Shown: positions 1 to 5,790 of the stretch, in pieces
Numbering within the stretch: the stretch's first letter is position 1
Layout: each line of letters starts with the position of its first letter
Assembly (NCBI GenBank): GCA_937871645.1
Contig: CALMPZ010000597.1
Location: 1 to 5,790, forward strand
Length of the DNA stretch: 5,790 nucleotides
DNA from: an uncultured Polymorphobacter sp.
GTDB lineage: Bacteria; Pseudomonadota; Alphaproteobacteria; Sphingomonadales; Sphingomonadaceae
Reading direction: 5' to 3'
The notes under the pieces: model-generated
Told to the model about the DNA's origin: nothing
Databases searched by the model: none
The model's input: the letters and a program-made list of their open reading frames with translations, nothing else
Made by a program: the position numbers and the translations under genes

Positions 1-786
1 GTGGGGGATCGCCAGAATCTGCCCGCCGGTCTTTTTCTCATAGGCGTCCATGTAGTCCCACAGCTCGGCGACCGTGGTGCCGACCACCGACGAATAGGGC
101 GCCACCTGATCGGCCTGTTCCTTGCCGTCGCGCATGATGACGACGCGGTGAAGATTGTCACCGTCGGGCATCAGCGTATATTCAAAGCCGTAGAACGCGG
201 TGAACTTGCCGGGCTCGTTGTAGCGCTCGACAATCTTGTTCTGGCCGGTCCATATCGATTTGGTGCGCTCCTCGCCCTTTTTGGGGTCCTGCATGTCGGG
301 CGGCAGCGTCTTGTCCGAGAAGCGCGCGATCATTTCGCGCGCGACTTCGGCGGTGCCTTGCGGGCCCGAATGCATCTTGTCATGCCATTCGCGCAGCAGC
401 GGATCGCGCAGCATGATGCGCGGCGCATCATAGATTTGCTTGAGCGCGCCGAGCCCGTCCGAATGGTCGGCCACCACCAGGAAATCGAGCGGCCGTTCGA
501 GCTGCGCCTTGACGCCCGAGGTCGAGGTCACCGCCTCGCCGCGGGCAAAGCGCAGCGCGTCCTCCGGCCCGAGCCGTGCGCCGAGCGCGAAGGCATCGGA
601 CGAGTTGGCGGTGTGGAGGTGGGTGTCGCCCCACAAGGGCTTCATTGGATAGGCGCTGGCCGCATCGGCCTTGGCGACCGCTTCGGCTTCGGCCTTGGCC
701 TTGTCGGCGGCCTTGTCGCCGCAGCCCGCCAGTGTCAGCACCAGCGCCAGCAGCGGCAGTGCTGCGATCGTCGCTTTGGTTGCCAT
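1..786 (-). CDS. DUF3604 family lipoprotein, N-terminal part (runs off left edge)
   Basis: The reading frame starts at ATG 786-784 and stays open to base 1, giving 262 residues without a stop, so the C-terminus lies outside the window. Residues 1-22 form a lipoprotein signal peptide: a short basic start, a hydrophobic stretch, and a perfect lipobox LAGC at 19-22 with the lipidated Cys at 22. A charged Ala/Lys/Glu linker (24-45) follows. The mature domain opens with LWGDTHLHT (HLH at 56-58) and continues with VVADHSD at 104-110. These His/Asp motifs resemble the metal-binding motifs of PHP-type phosphoesterases and are the hallmark of DUF3604 (PF12228). The visible part ends in AIPH, which matches the start of another conserved His motif of the family. 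DUF3604 proteins are, from memory, roughly 600-700 residues, so about 40% is present. The lipobox predicts export and membrane anchoring; inner versus outer membrane cannot be told. The substrate is unknown. Family call is strong, function open. Confidence 0.9.
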   Translation of the reverse strand, partial: MATKATIAALPLLALVLTLAGCGDKAADKAKAEAEAVAKADAASAYPMKPLWGDTHLHTANSSDAFALGARLGPEDALRFARGEAVTSTSGVKAQLERPLDFLVVADHSDGLGALKQIYDAPRIMLRDPLLREWHDKMHSGPQGTAEVAREMIARFSDKTLPPDMQDPKKGEERTKSIWTGQNKIVERYNEPGKFTAFYGFEYTLMPDGDNLHRVVIMRDGKEQADQVAPYSSVVGTTVAELWDYMDAYEKKTGGQILAIPH

Positions 787-792
787 GTCCGT

Positions 793-800
793 TCTCCCCA
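793..800 (-). promoter_or_regulatory. Shine-Dalgarno of the DUF3604 lipoprotein gene
   Basis: Read on the minus strand, TGGGGAGA ends six bases before the ATG at 786. It supports that start, which also gives a complete lipoprotein signal peptide. Confidence 0.75.
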
Positions 801-808
801 AATGCCGC

Positions 809-822
809 CGGGGTTTGCCCCG
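809..822 (-). other. Small GC hairpin in the leader of the DUF3604 gene
   Basis: A perfect inverted repeat, CGGGG and CCCCG, with a four-base loop lies nine bases upstream of the Shine-Dalgarno. There is no U-tract, so it is not a canonical intrinsic terminator. Its CCCC arm could alternatively pair with the GGGG of the Shine-Dalgarno. The rest of the 127-base gap (787-913) shows no clear promoter. A poor match TTGCTG, 16 bases, TACATC occurs on the minus strand about 50 bases upstream of the start. Confidence 0.35.
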
Positions 823-913
823 CGTCCGGCCCCGATGTATTGACACAGTGATTGCCAGCAAGTCACCTCGATGACAACCGGAAATGCGCGTGCAAGCTGC
901 AGGTCGCCGCATC

Positions 914-1273
914 TCAGACCGTCGCGGCAAGCAGTTCGAGACGGTTGCCGAACGGGTCATCGACATACACATGCCCCGTGTCCTCGGCATCGATGGTCAC
1001 AGCGTGCCCGGTCGCGGTCAGCGCCGCGCACAGCGCCTCGAAATTGTCGACGAGCAGCCCCGGATGCGCCTTGCGCGCCGGCCGGAAGTCGGCGTCGACA
1101 CCCAGGTGCACGCGCAGCGGCGGCGCTTCGAACCAGCAACCGCCACGCGCCTGCAGATGCGCCGGCTTCGGCACTTCGGGGATGCCGAGCAGCCCGGCGT
1201 AGAAGCCGCGCGCCGCAGCCTCGCCGCCTGCCGGCATAGCCAGCTGGACATGATCGATCGCGACAACCGCCAT
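914..1273 (-). CDS. VOC superfamily (glyoxalase/bleomycin-resistance fold) protein, 119 aa
   Basis: A complete small protein of 119 residues, the usual size of a single VOC unit of two beta-alpha-beta-beta-beta modules. Module 1 begins with AIDHVQLAMP (His8) and has the typical FYAGLLGI helix end at 24-31. RVHLGVD (His56) closes it. Module 2 begins with HPGLLVDNFEAL (His70) and ends with VYVDDPFGNRLELL (Glu113). His8, His56, His70 and Glu113 sit where this fold places its metal ligands, so an active metalloenzyme is plausible. VOC proteins include glyoxalase I, extradiol dioxygenases, epimerases and antibiotic-binding proteins, and the sequence does not decide between them. It has no signal peptide, so it should be cytoplasmic. 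The ATG at 1273 is chosen because the VOC fold begins there and AGGGAGA lies just upstream. An in-frame extension to a TTG at 1426 is open but unlikely. The gene lies between the sulfotransferase-like gene (194 bases away) and the DUF3604 gene (127 bases away), on the same strand. Confidence 0.9.
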   Translation of the reverse strand: MAVVAIDHVQLAMPAGGEAAARGFYAGLLGIPEVPKPAHLQARGGCWFEAPPLRVHLGVDADFRPARKAHPGLLVDNFEALCAALTATGHAVTIDAEDTGHVYVDDPFGNRLELLAATV

Positions 1274-1277
1274 GGTG

Positions 1278-1284
1278 TCTCCCT
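1278..1284 (-). promoter_or_regulatory. Shine-Dalgarno deciding the VOC gene start
   Basis: AGGGAGA on the minus strand, four bases before the ATG at 1273. It favours this start over the upstream in-frame TTG at 1426, which directly follows a TAG and has no comparable purine-rich site visible. Confidence 0.65.
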
Positions 1285-1467
1285 TTCGCATGCAATGGCG
1301 CGGTACTTGCCGCACACGCGCGCCATGCTGGAACCACGTCCCAATTGCCGGCATTGCGACCAAGACCTGCAGCCCGACAATGCCACGCAACGTCAGCAGA
1401 CGAGCCGGCCTTGCGAAGTGAGTCAACTACCTCGTGCGCCGCCAGCTGCAATGCCAGGGCGCGATTC

Positions 1468-2910
1468 TCAACGGGACGGTCTGCCCAACCCTGCATTCCT
1501 GAACTGCTGATCGGTCACGTAATAGGTGCCATAAGCCTTGAAGCGCGCCCGCGTCTGCCTTGACTGTACGTTTGCGAATTCGAGGTACCGGCTAATATCC
1601 AGGGTCTTTTCCATTTTCCAGATCGGTCGGCCCGACGCAATATCAATTTCGATGTCGAGGCCTTGGTCCTTGAGCGACACCATCGTGCGGCGGCCATCGG
1701 GGCTGATGCTCAAATGGCTGCCATCGCTGGAGAAGAATGGCACCAATTGCGTCTCGCCCGGTTGCGGAAATACTGTCGTCGTCTTGCCAGTCAACAAATC
1801 TATACGCGCAATGCGTGAACCGCCGGTGGCGCGGTCGCCGCCGAGATTGTCGAACACCAGCACGCTGCCATCGGGCAAAAAGCGCGGGCTATGTTGCGCC
1901 GCAGTTCGGTCGGCAACGAGCCTCCGGATGGCACCCGTTCGCGCATCAAGCAATGCGATGATGCTCGGTTCGCGCAATGACACAAGCAGGTCGCCGGGTG
2001 CCACGCCGAGCTTGGGCGCAATGCTTGCCGGTACCAGATCGACCGAGTTGAGGTGCAGCGGGTCGCAATCGTCGCGCAGGCCGTAGAATGCGCCGCGATA
2101 GCCCGATTCGTCGAGCGCGCGAATGATGGGCAGATGGCGCTCGATATCGCCGTCAGGCCCAATGACGTCCACGCCGCTGGCATACATTGCGACCTTGCAC
2201 CGCACCTTCACTGCCGAATTGCCGAAATATTCCATGCCATTCACCAGTTTCATCGCCGGTGTGTAGATCCGGCCGGCAGCGTCGGAGACCAGCCAGTGAT
2301 GGCTATAGTCCAGGCGCGCCCAAATGATCCTGCCGTCACGTGCAATGCGCGCAATGCCCAGCTGGTAAGGGAATGTATTGCGGCCATGAAAAGTCACCAC
2401 CAACCCGCCGTCACTTTGCAAGGCCATTCCGATTGGATAGAGATTGCGCGGCAACACGCGGCCAGCCGCACCGCTGAAAGTTGCAGCAAGGGCATCGAGA
2501 TCGACCTCCCAGCTGTGCAACACATGACCGTTTCGATCGATGATCCAGGCGAGACAACCGAACTCCGGGCACCGTTGCATCAGCTGGTAAGAGCCGCCGG
2601 TCACCAACAGCTTTTCGGTACCCGCGTCGGCGGCGAGCATCGTCGTCTGGGGCATCGCGGGGACGTTGGAATCGAGCTCGAGGATGCCCTGCATCAACGA
2701 ATCGTTTTCAACGCGCGTCAGCGCCTGGAATGCCTGGCGCGCTTCAGATAGTTGCGCCATTGGCCACAAGCGGAACTTCGCCGTCGCCACGCCATATACG
2801 AATGCCAGCAGGAGCAACGACATTCCGAACAGCAACCGCGCAACGTCGATGCCCTCCATCCACCGCCGTAGCCGAGCCTCTCGCACGTCAACGCCGGTTG
2901 GAATCTCCAA
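1468..2910 (-). CDS. Membrane-anchored arylsulfotransferase (ASST)-like protein, 480 aa
   Basis: The protein has a short basic N-terminus, one strongly hydrophobic segment at about 24-44, and then a large soluble domain expected to face the periplasm. That domain carries repeated beta-blade signatures: CLAWIIDRNGHVLHSW (119-134), YPIGMALQSDGGLVVTF (158-174), IARDGRIIW, DPLHLNSVDLVP (283-294), LLVSLREPSIIALLD (308-322) and QHSPRFLPDGSVLVFDNLGG (339-358). The HxNSV motif and the 'QH...LPDG..LVFDN' motif are characteristic of arylsulfotransferase family propellers, which move sulfate between phenolic compounds through a histidine intermediate. His205, His286, Arg313 and His340 are candidates for catalytic residues, but their spacing differs from the well-studied E. 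coli ASST, so activity is not assured. Cys114 and Cys119 in CPEFGC could form a periplasmic disulfide. The TTG start at 2910 follows an in-frame TGA immediately and has GGAGG five bases upstream. An ATG at residue 18 is the alternative. One 60-base sample (2161-2220) is 57% G+C against about 70% in both flanks. Confidence 0.8.
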   Translation of the reverse strand: MEIPTGVDVREARLRRWMEGIDVARLLFGMSLLLLAFVYGVATAKFRLWPMAQLSEARQAFQALTRVENDSLMQGILELDSNVPAMPQTTMLAADAGTEKLLVTGGSYQLMQRCPEFGCLAWIIDRNGHVLHSWEVDLDALAATFSGAAGRVLPRNLYPIGMALQSDGGLVVTFHGRNTFPYQLGIARIARDGRIIWARLDYSHHWLVSDAAGRIYTPAMKLVNGMEYFGNSAVKVRCKVAMYASGVDVIGPDGDIERHLPIIRALDESGYRGAFYGLRDDCDPLHLNSVDLVPASIAPKLGVAPGDLLVSLREPSIIALLDARTGAIRRLVADRTAAQHSPRFLPDGSVLVFDNLGGDRATGGSRIARIDLLTGKTTTVFPQPGETQLVPFFSSDGSHLSISPDGRRTMVSLKDQGLDIEIDIASGRPIWKMEKTLDISRYLEFANVQSRQTRARFKAYGTYYVTDQQFRNAGLGRPSR

Positions 2911-2915
2911 TCAAT

Positions 2916-2920
2916 CCTCC
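2916..2920 (-). promoter_or_regulatory. Shine-Dalgarno for the TTG-started ASST-like gene
   Basis: A perfect GGAGG on the minus strand, five bases before TTG 2910. Because the codon just before that TTG is an in-frame TGA, this is the furthest upstream start possible, and the site supports it over the ATG at 2859. Confidence 0.75.
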
Positions 2921-2963
2921 GATACAGACCAGCCTCGATGTTTGCGTCTTCGAGTGCCGTCAC

Positions 2964-2993
2964 GGTATCGCGCAATCATGAAAGATTTGACAA
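2964..2993 (-). promoter_or_regulatory. Weak candidate promoter for the ASST-like gene
   Basis: On the minus strand, TTGTCA (2993-2988) is followed after 18 bases by GATACC (2969-2964), about 54 bases upstream of the start codon. The -35 is good and the -10 is poor, so this is only a candidate. It lies at the left margin of the IS630 relic. Confidence 0.25.
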
Positions 2994-3051
2994 CGCGGCC
3001 GGGGCTGGCGGTTTGCTGGACCGGAGGGCACCGTGCAAACCGTTGCTCTTC

Positions 3052-3310
3052 AACGCGACGCACCGCGCAGTTCCGGTCAACGCGATCGCGCCGGGGCCGA
3101 CACCGGCTGTTCACTGCGAAGCGCGTTGGCGGATCATCGATTTGGCGAGCTCAACCCGCAGGAAAGCGTTTGGCAGGTCATGTGCGACAACTGGATATCG
3201 AACCGGGTGTTCAACACCAACGAGACTGCTGCGAAGGCTGGAGCAAGCTGGCAGGGAAGCTATGGCGCAGCATCTGCGCCGTACGCCGAGACCGGGCGCA
3301 AGGGTTCTGA
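3052..3310 (+). pseudogene. IS630-type transposase relic, frameshifted C-terminal fragment
   Basis: Three plus-strand pieces in three frames match, in order, the end of an IS630-family DDE transposase. Piece 1 (about 3052-3129, frame 1) reads N..H, then IAPG, AV and A.W, with nearly the spacing of the conserved block that normally ends in D(G/R)AGWH; here the catalytic Asp of that block is not preserved. Piece 2 (about 3138-3218, frame 3) reads GELNPQESVWQVMCDNW followed by ISNRVF, closely matching the ELNP..N.WQ..RDNWLSNR.F block, with the catalytic Glu position held by Glu of QES. Piece 3 (3224-3310, frame 2) reads DCCEGW, SKLAG, LWRSI, RRDRAQGF and TGA, the family's C-terminus at the expected length. 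Compared with the family as I remember it, about 55 bases are missing between pieces 1 and 2 and about 13 between 2 and 3; each explains a frame change. Weak similarity may reach back to about 2992. The N-terminal half is absent and no terminal inverted repeats were found. It cannot make an active transposase. Confidence 0.75.
3170..3199 (+). promoter_or_regulatory. Very weak candidate promoter for the helicase, inside the IS relic
   Basis: TTGGCA (3170-3175), an 18-base spacer and GATATC (3194-3199) lie about 115 bases upstream of the helicase ATG. The match is poor at -10. It is listed because any promoter close to the helicase must lie within the relic or the divergent gene. Confidence 0.15.
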
Positions 3311-3313
3311 TCA

Positions 3314-5704
3314 ATGAATCTTGCGATCACTCACTGGTTCGCGTCGCGCGGCTGGGCCGTGCGCGGGGCGCAGCGCGCGATGCTGGCCGCCGCCGCTGCG
3401 GGTGAACATGCGTTGCTGGTCGCGCCGACGGGATCCGGCAAGACGCTCGCGGGGTTCTTGCCGACGCTGGCCGAGCTGATCGACAATCCGACCGACGGCT
3501 TGCACACCTTGTATGTGTCGCCGTTGAAAGCGCTCGCGACGGACGTTGCACGCAACCTGCTCACGCCGATTGCCGAGATGGGGCTGAATATCCGCGTCGA
3601 AACGCGCACCGGTGACACCAGTTCGGAGCACAAGAAGCGCCAGCGCTATGACCCGCCGCAGATATTGCTGACGACGCCCGAGTCGCTGTCGCTGCTCATC
3701 AGCTATCCCGATGCGGCGGCGATGCTGGCCGGCGTCCGTACCGTCATTATCGACGAAATCCACGCCTTTGCCACGACCAAGCGCGGCGACCTGCTTGCCC
3801 TGGCGCTGGCTCGCCTGCAGACGCTGGCGCCCGCGATGCGCCGCGTCGGCTTGTCGGCGACGATTGCCGACCCCGAAGCCTATCAAGGCTGGCTGGCACC
3901 CGATGCCGATGCGAGCGCCGTCCGGCTGGTGCGCGGCGAGGCCGGTGCGCAAGCGCAAGTTCAAATCCTGCTCCCCCAGACCCAAGTCCCCTGGGCTGGC
4001 CACACCGGGCGCTATGCGGCGAAGCAGGTTTACGGGCTGATCGCCGCGCACCGGCTCACTATCGTTTTCGTCAACACCCGCGCGCAGGCCGAGATGACCT
4101 TCCGCGACCTGTGGAATGAAAACGACGCGAGCCTGCCGATCGGCATCCACCATGGCAGCCTCGCCCCCGAAGCGCGTCACAAGGTCGAAGCGGCCATGGC
4201 CGAAGGCCGGTTGCGCGCGATTGTCGCCACCGCCAGCCTCGACCTCGGTATCGATTGGGGCGATGTCGACCTCGTCGTGCAGATGGGCGCGCCCAAGGGC
4301 TCGTCGCGGCTGCTGCAGCGCGTCGGGCGCGCCAACCACCGGCTCGACGAACCGTCGCAGGCGGTGATCGTGCCGGGCAACCGCTTCGAATATCTCGAAG
4401 CGCTCGCGGCGCGCGATGCGGTCGCGGCGGGCGAGCTCGACAGCGACGATTTCCGCGCCGGCGGGCTCGACGTGCTGGCGCAGCATCTGATGGGGCTGGC
4501 GTGCGCGGCGCCGTTCGACGCCGATGCCGTCTATGCCGAAGTGCGCGGCGCCGCGCCCTATGCCGGGCTGCCGCGCGCCGAGTTCGACCGCGTGCTGAAC
4601 TTCATCGGCGACGGCGGCTACAGCTTGCGCGCCTATGACCGCTTCCGCCGACTGGTGCGCGACGAAAACGGCTACCGATTGAGCCACCCGCGGCTGGCGG
4701 CAGCGCACCGGTTGAACGCCGGCACCATTGTGGAGTCACCGACGCTCGCCATCCGCTTCGGCCGGCGCGGGCGGGCATTGGGACGCATCGAGGAATGGTT
4801 CGGCGCGCAACTGCGCGTCGGCGACAGCTTCCTGTTCGCCGGCCAGACGCTCGAAGTCCTGGGCTTTGACGAGTCCGACATCATCGTCACCACTGGCCGC
4901 GGCAATCCGCGCGTGCCGAGCTACAACGGCGGCAAACTGCCACTGACCACCAACCTCGCGACGCGGGTGCGCGGGCTGCTCAACGCCCCCGAACGCTGGG
5001 CCGAAATGCCCGCCGATGTGCGCGACTGGCTGAACTACCAGCGCCAGCGTTCGGTGCTGCCGGGGATCGACGATCTGCTCATCGAAACCTTTCCCGAAGC
5101 CGGGCGCGAATTCATGGTCGCCTACGGCTTCGAAGGCCGCAACGCCCACCAGACGCTCGGCATGCTGCTGACGCAGCGCATGGAGGCGGCGGGGCTACAG
5201 CCGCTGGGGTTTGTCGCGAATGACTATATGGTCGCGGTGTGGAGCCTGGTGCGCGTGACCGACCCGGCGCCGCTGTTTTCGCCGGAAGTGCTCGAAGACG
5301 AACTCGCGGTGTGGATGGCGAACTCGCCGTTCCTGCGCCGCGCGTTCCGCGAAGTCGCAGTGATTTCGGGGCTGATCGAGCGCACCCAGCCTGGTCGCCC
5401 GCGCACCGGCAAGTCGGTGACATTTTCTGCCGACCTGATCTACGACGTGCTGCAGCGCCACGAGCCCGACCACCTGCTGCTCACCGCTGCCTGGGCCGAT
5501 GCGCGCGCCAAGCTCACCGACATCGCGCGGCTGGTGGCGCTGCTCGAACGCGCGCAGGCGAAACTGGTGTTGCGCGAACTCGACCGCGTTTCGCCGCTGA
5601 GCATTCCGGTGCTGCTCGAACTCGGCCGCGAGGCGGTCTACGGCAGCGCCGACGAAGCGCTGCTGATGGAGGCCGATGCGCTGGCGGCAGTGGCGATGGC
5701 GTAG
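3314..5704 (+). CDS. Lhr-like ligase-associated DNA damage response DEXH-box helicase
   Basis: A complete 796-residue superfamily 2 helicase. The Q-motif region has GW..RGAQ (Gln20), motif I is APTGSGKT (37-44), Ia is SPLKAL (69-74), TPESL lies at 121-125, motif II is DEIH (147-150) and motif III is SAT (181-183). In the second RecA domain, FVNTRAQAE (252-260) and HHGSL (279-283) precede motif V TASLDLGID (306-314) and motif VI QRVGRANHR (335-343). The remaining 450 residues are the Lhr-type winged-helix and C-terminal core, ending with the ELDRVSPLSIPVLLE-like tail. About 800 residues fits the 'ligase-associated DNA damage response DEXH box helicase' group (TIGR04121), much shorter than E. 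coli Lhr. Lhr-core enzymes are ATP-driven 3'-5' translocases and helicases; a role in DNA repair is inferred from the group's usual linkage to an ATP-dependent ligase, an exonuclease and a phosphoesterase. None of these is recognisable here. The ATG at 3314 is chosen because the family N-terminus ('WFASRGW...Q..ML') starts there. The Shine-Dalgarno is weak (AAGGG, 3300-3304). Confidence 0.93.
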   Translation: MNLAITHWFASRGWAVRGAQRAMLAAAAAGEHALLVAPTGSGKTLAGFLPTLAELIDNPTDGLHTLYVSPLKALATDVARNLLTPIAEMGLNIRVETRTGDTSSEHKKRQRYDPPQILLTTPESLSLLISYPDAAAMLAGVRTVIIDEIHAFATTKRGDLLALALARLQTLAPAMRRVGLSATIADPEAYQGWLAPDADASAVRLVRGEAGAQAQVQILLPQTQVPWAGHTGRYAAKQVYGLIAAHRLTIVFVNTRAQAEMTFRDLWNENDASLPIGIHHGSLAPEARHKVEAAMAEGRLRAIVATASLDLGIDWGDVDLVVQMGAPKGSSRLLQRVGRANHRLDEPSQAVIVPGNRFEYLEALAARDAVAAGELDSDDFRAGGLDVLAQHLMGLACAAPFDADAVYAEVRGAAPYAGLPRAEFDRVLNFIGDGGYSLRAYDRFRRLVRDENGYRLSHPRLAAAHRLNAGTIVESPTLAIRFGRRGRALGRIEEWFGAQLRVGDSFLFAGQTLEVLGFDESDIIVTTGRGNPRVPSYNGGKLPLTTNLATRVRGLLNAPERWAEMPADVRDWLNYQRQRSVLPGIDDLLIETFPEAGREFMVAYGFEGRNAHQTLGMLLTQRMEAAGLQPLGFVANDYMVAVWSLVRVTDPAPLFSPEVLEDELAVWMANSPFLRRAFREVAVISGLIERTQPGRPRTGKSVTFSADLIYDVLQRHEPDHLLLTAAWADARAKLTDIARLVALLERAQAKLVLRELDRVSPLSIPVLLELGREAVYGSADEALLMEADALAAVAMA

Positions 5705-5719
5705 CTTGTGCCCGCGTGC

Positions 5720-5790
5720 TTATGTAATCAACGCCCGTAGCCGTGCTGGCGCGAGCAACTCGATCTCGCCGTAGCCCAGACGGCTCAACG
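5720..5790 (-). CDS. C-terminal end of an unidentified convergent gene (runs off right edge)
   Basis: On the minus strand, bases 5788 down to 5720 read LSRLGYGEIELLAPARLRALIT and then TAA. The mix of residues looks like a genuine globular protein end, and this is the only minus-strand frame here giving a natural C-terminus. An ending of the type '..G..VELL.PA.LR..I' is common in WYL-domain transcriptional regulators (YafY-like), but 22 residues are too few to assign a family. The stop lies 15 bases from the helicase stop, so the two genes converge; no intrinsic terminator hairpin is visible in the gap 5705-5719. Confidence 0.5.
   Translation of the reverse strand, partial: LSRLGYGEIELLAPARLRALIT

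Noticed and set aside
1..843. A plus-strand open frame of 280 codons at the left end.
   Set aside because: It is the complement of the DUF3604 lipoprotein, which has a signal peptide, lipobox, family motifs and a ribosome site; the plus-strand frame has none of these.
1274..1426. A 51-codon N-terminal extension of the VOC protein from TTG 1426, including a hydrophobic stretch (VGLQVLVAMPAIGTWF) vaguely like the tail of a TRAP transporter permease.
   Set aside because: The VOC fold starts at the ATG at 1273, which has its own ribosome site. The permease resemblance is short, lacks a stop of its own and could be chance. I see nothing else reliable in the gap 1274-1467.
1380..1440. A TTGACT on the minus strand (around 1421-1426) as a possible -35 for the VOC gene.
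   Set aside because: No acceptable -10 lies 16-19 bases downstream, and it is about 150 bases from the start codon.
3076..3096. VPVNAIAPG in frame 1, which looks like the 'VN.I.PG' motif of short-chain dehydrogenases.
   Set aside because: No other dehydrogenase motif occurs nearby. The surrounding N..H, APG, AV and A.W spacing fits an IS630 transposase, and the piece directly precedes clear IS630 sequence.
3033..3317. A 94-residue plus-strand frame that starts with GTG and overlaps the helicase ATG by four bases (ATGA), resembling a coupled upstream gene.
   Set aside because: Only its middle part (about 3138-3218) resembles a protein, and that part is the ELNP...NRVF block of an IS630 transposase. 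The true continuation is in another frame, so the overlap is incidental.
3311..4708. A long minus-strand open frame (465 codons) opposite the helicase.
   Set aside because: It is antisense to conserved helicase motifs and rich in Arg, Gln, Gly and Ala as expected from reading high-G+C coding DNA backwards. It shows no recognisable domain.
5705..5719. A possible bidirectional terminator between the convergent helicase and the right-edge gene.
   Set aside because: The 15-base gap has no inverted repeat or T-run.

Overview
The window looks like chromosomal DNA of a high-G+C alphaproteobacterium, most likely a sphingomonad. This is inferred from the codon composition, from a DUF3604 lipoprotein, and from a helicase of the 'ligase-associated DNA damage response' type. 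No rRNA, tRNA, CRISPR array or intact mobile element is visible.

Layout, left to right. Minus strand: the N-terminal 262 residues of a DUF3604 (PHP-like) lipoprotein cut by the left edge (1-786), a small VOC/glyoxalase-fold protein (914-1273), and a membrane-anchored arylsulfotransferase-like protein with a TTG start (1468-2910). Plus strand: a decayed, frameshifted C-terminal fragment of an IS630-type transposase (about 3052-3310), then, three bases after its stop, a complete 796-residue Lhr-like DEXH helicase (3314-5704). The last 71 bases hold the C-terminal end of a minus-strand gene converging on the helicase.

The three left-hand genes share a strand but are separated by 127 and 194 bases, each with its own Shine-Dalgarno sequence. 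They may be co-transcribed in the order sulfotransferase-like, VOC, DUF3604, but nothing in the sequence proves a joint pathway. The sulfotransferase-like gene is less G+C-rich than its flanks in the short samples counted.

The main non-obvious observation is the IS630 relic filling the whole gap between the divergent sulfotransferase-like and helicase genes. It explains the 403-base stretch without an intact gene. It also places the helicase start almost on the transposase stop, so the helicase may have lost its original upstream context. None of the usual helicase partners (ligase-associated exonuclease, ATP-dependent ligase, PdeM-like phosphoesterase) is recognisable next to it here. I found no convincing undescribed multi-gene system in this window.
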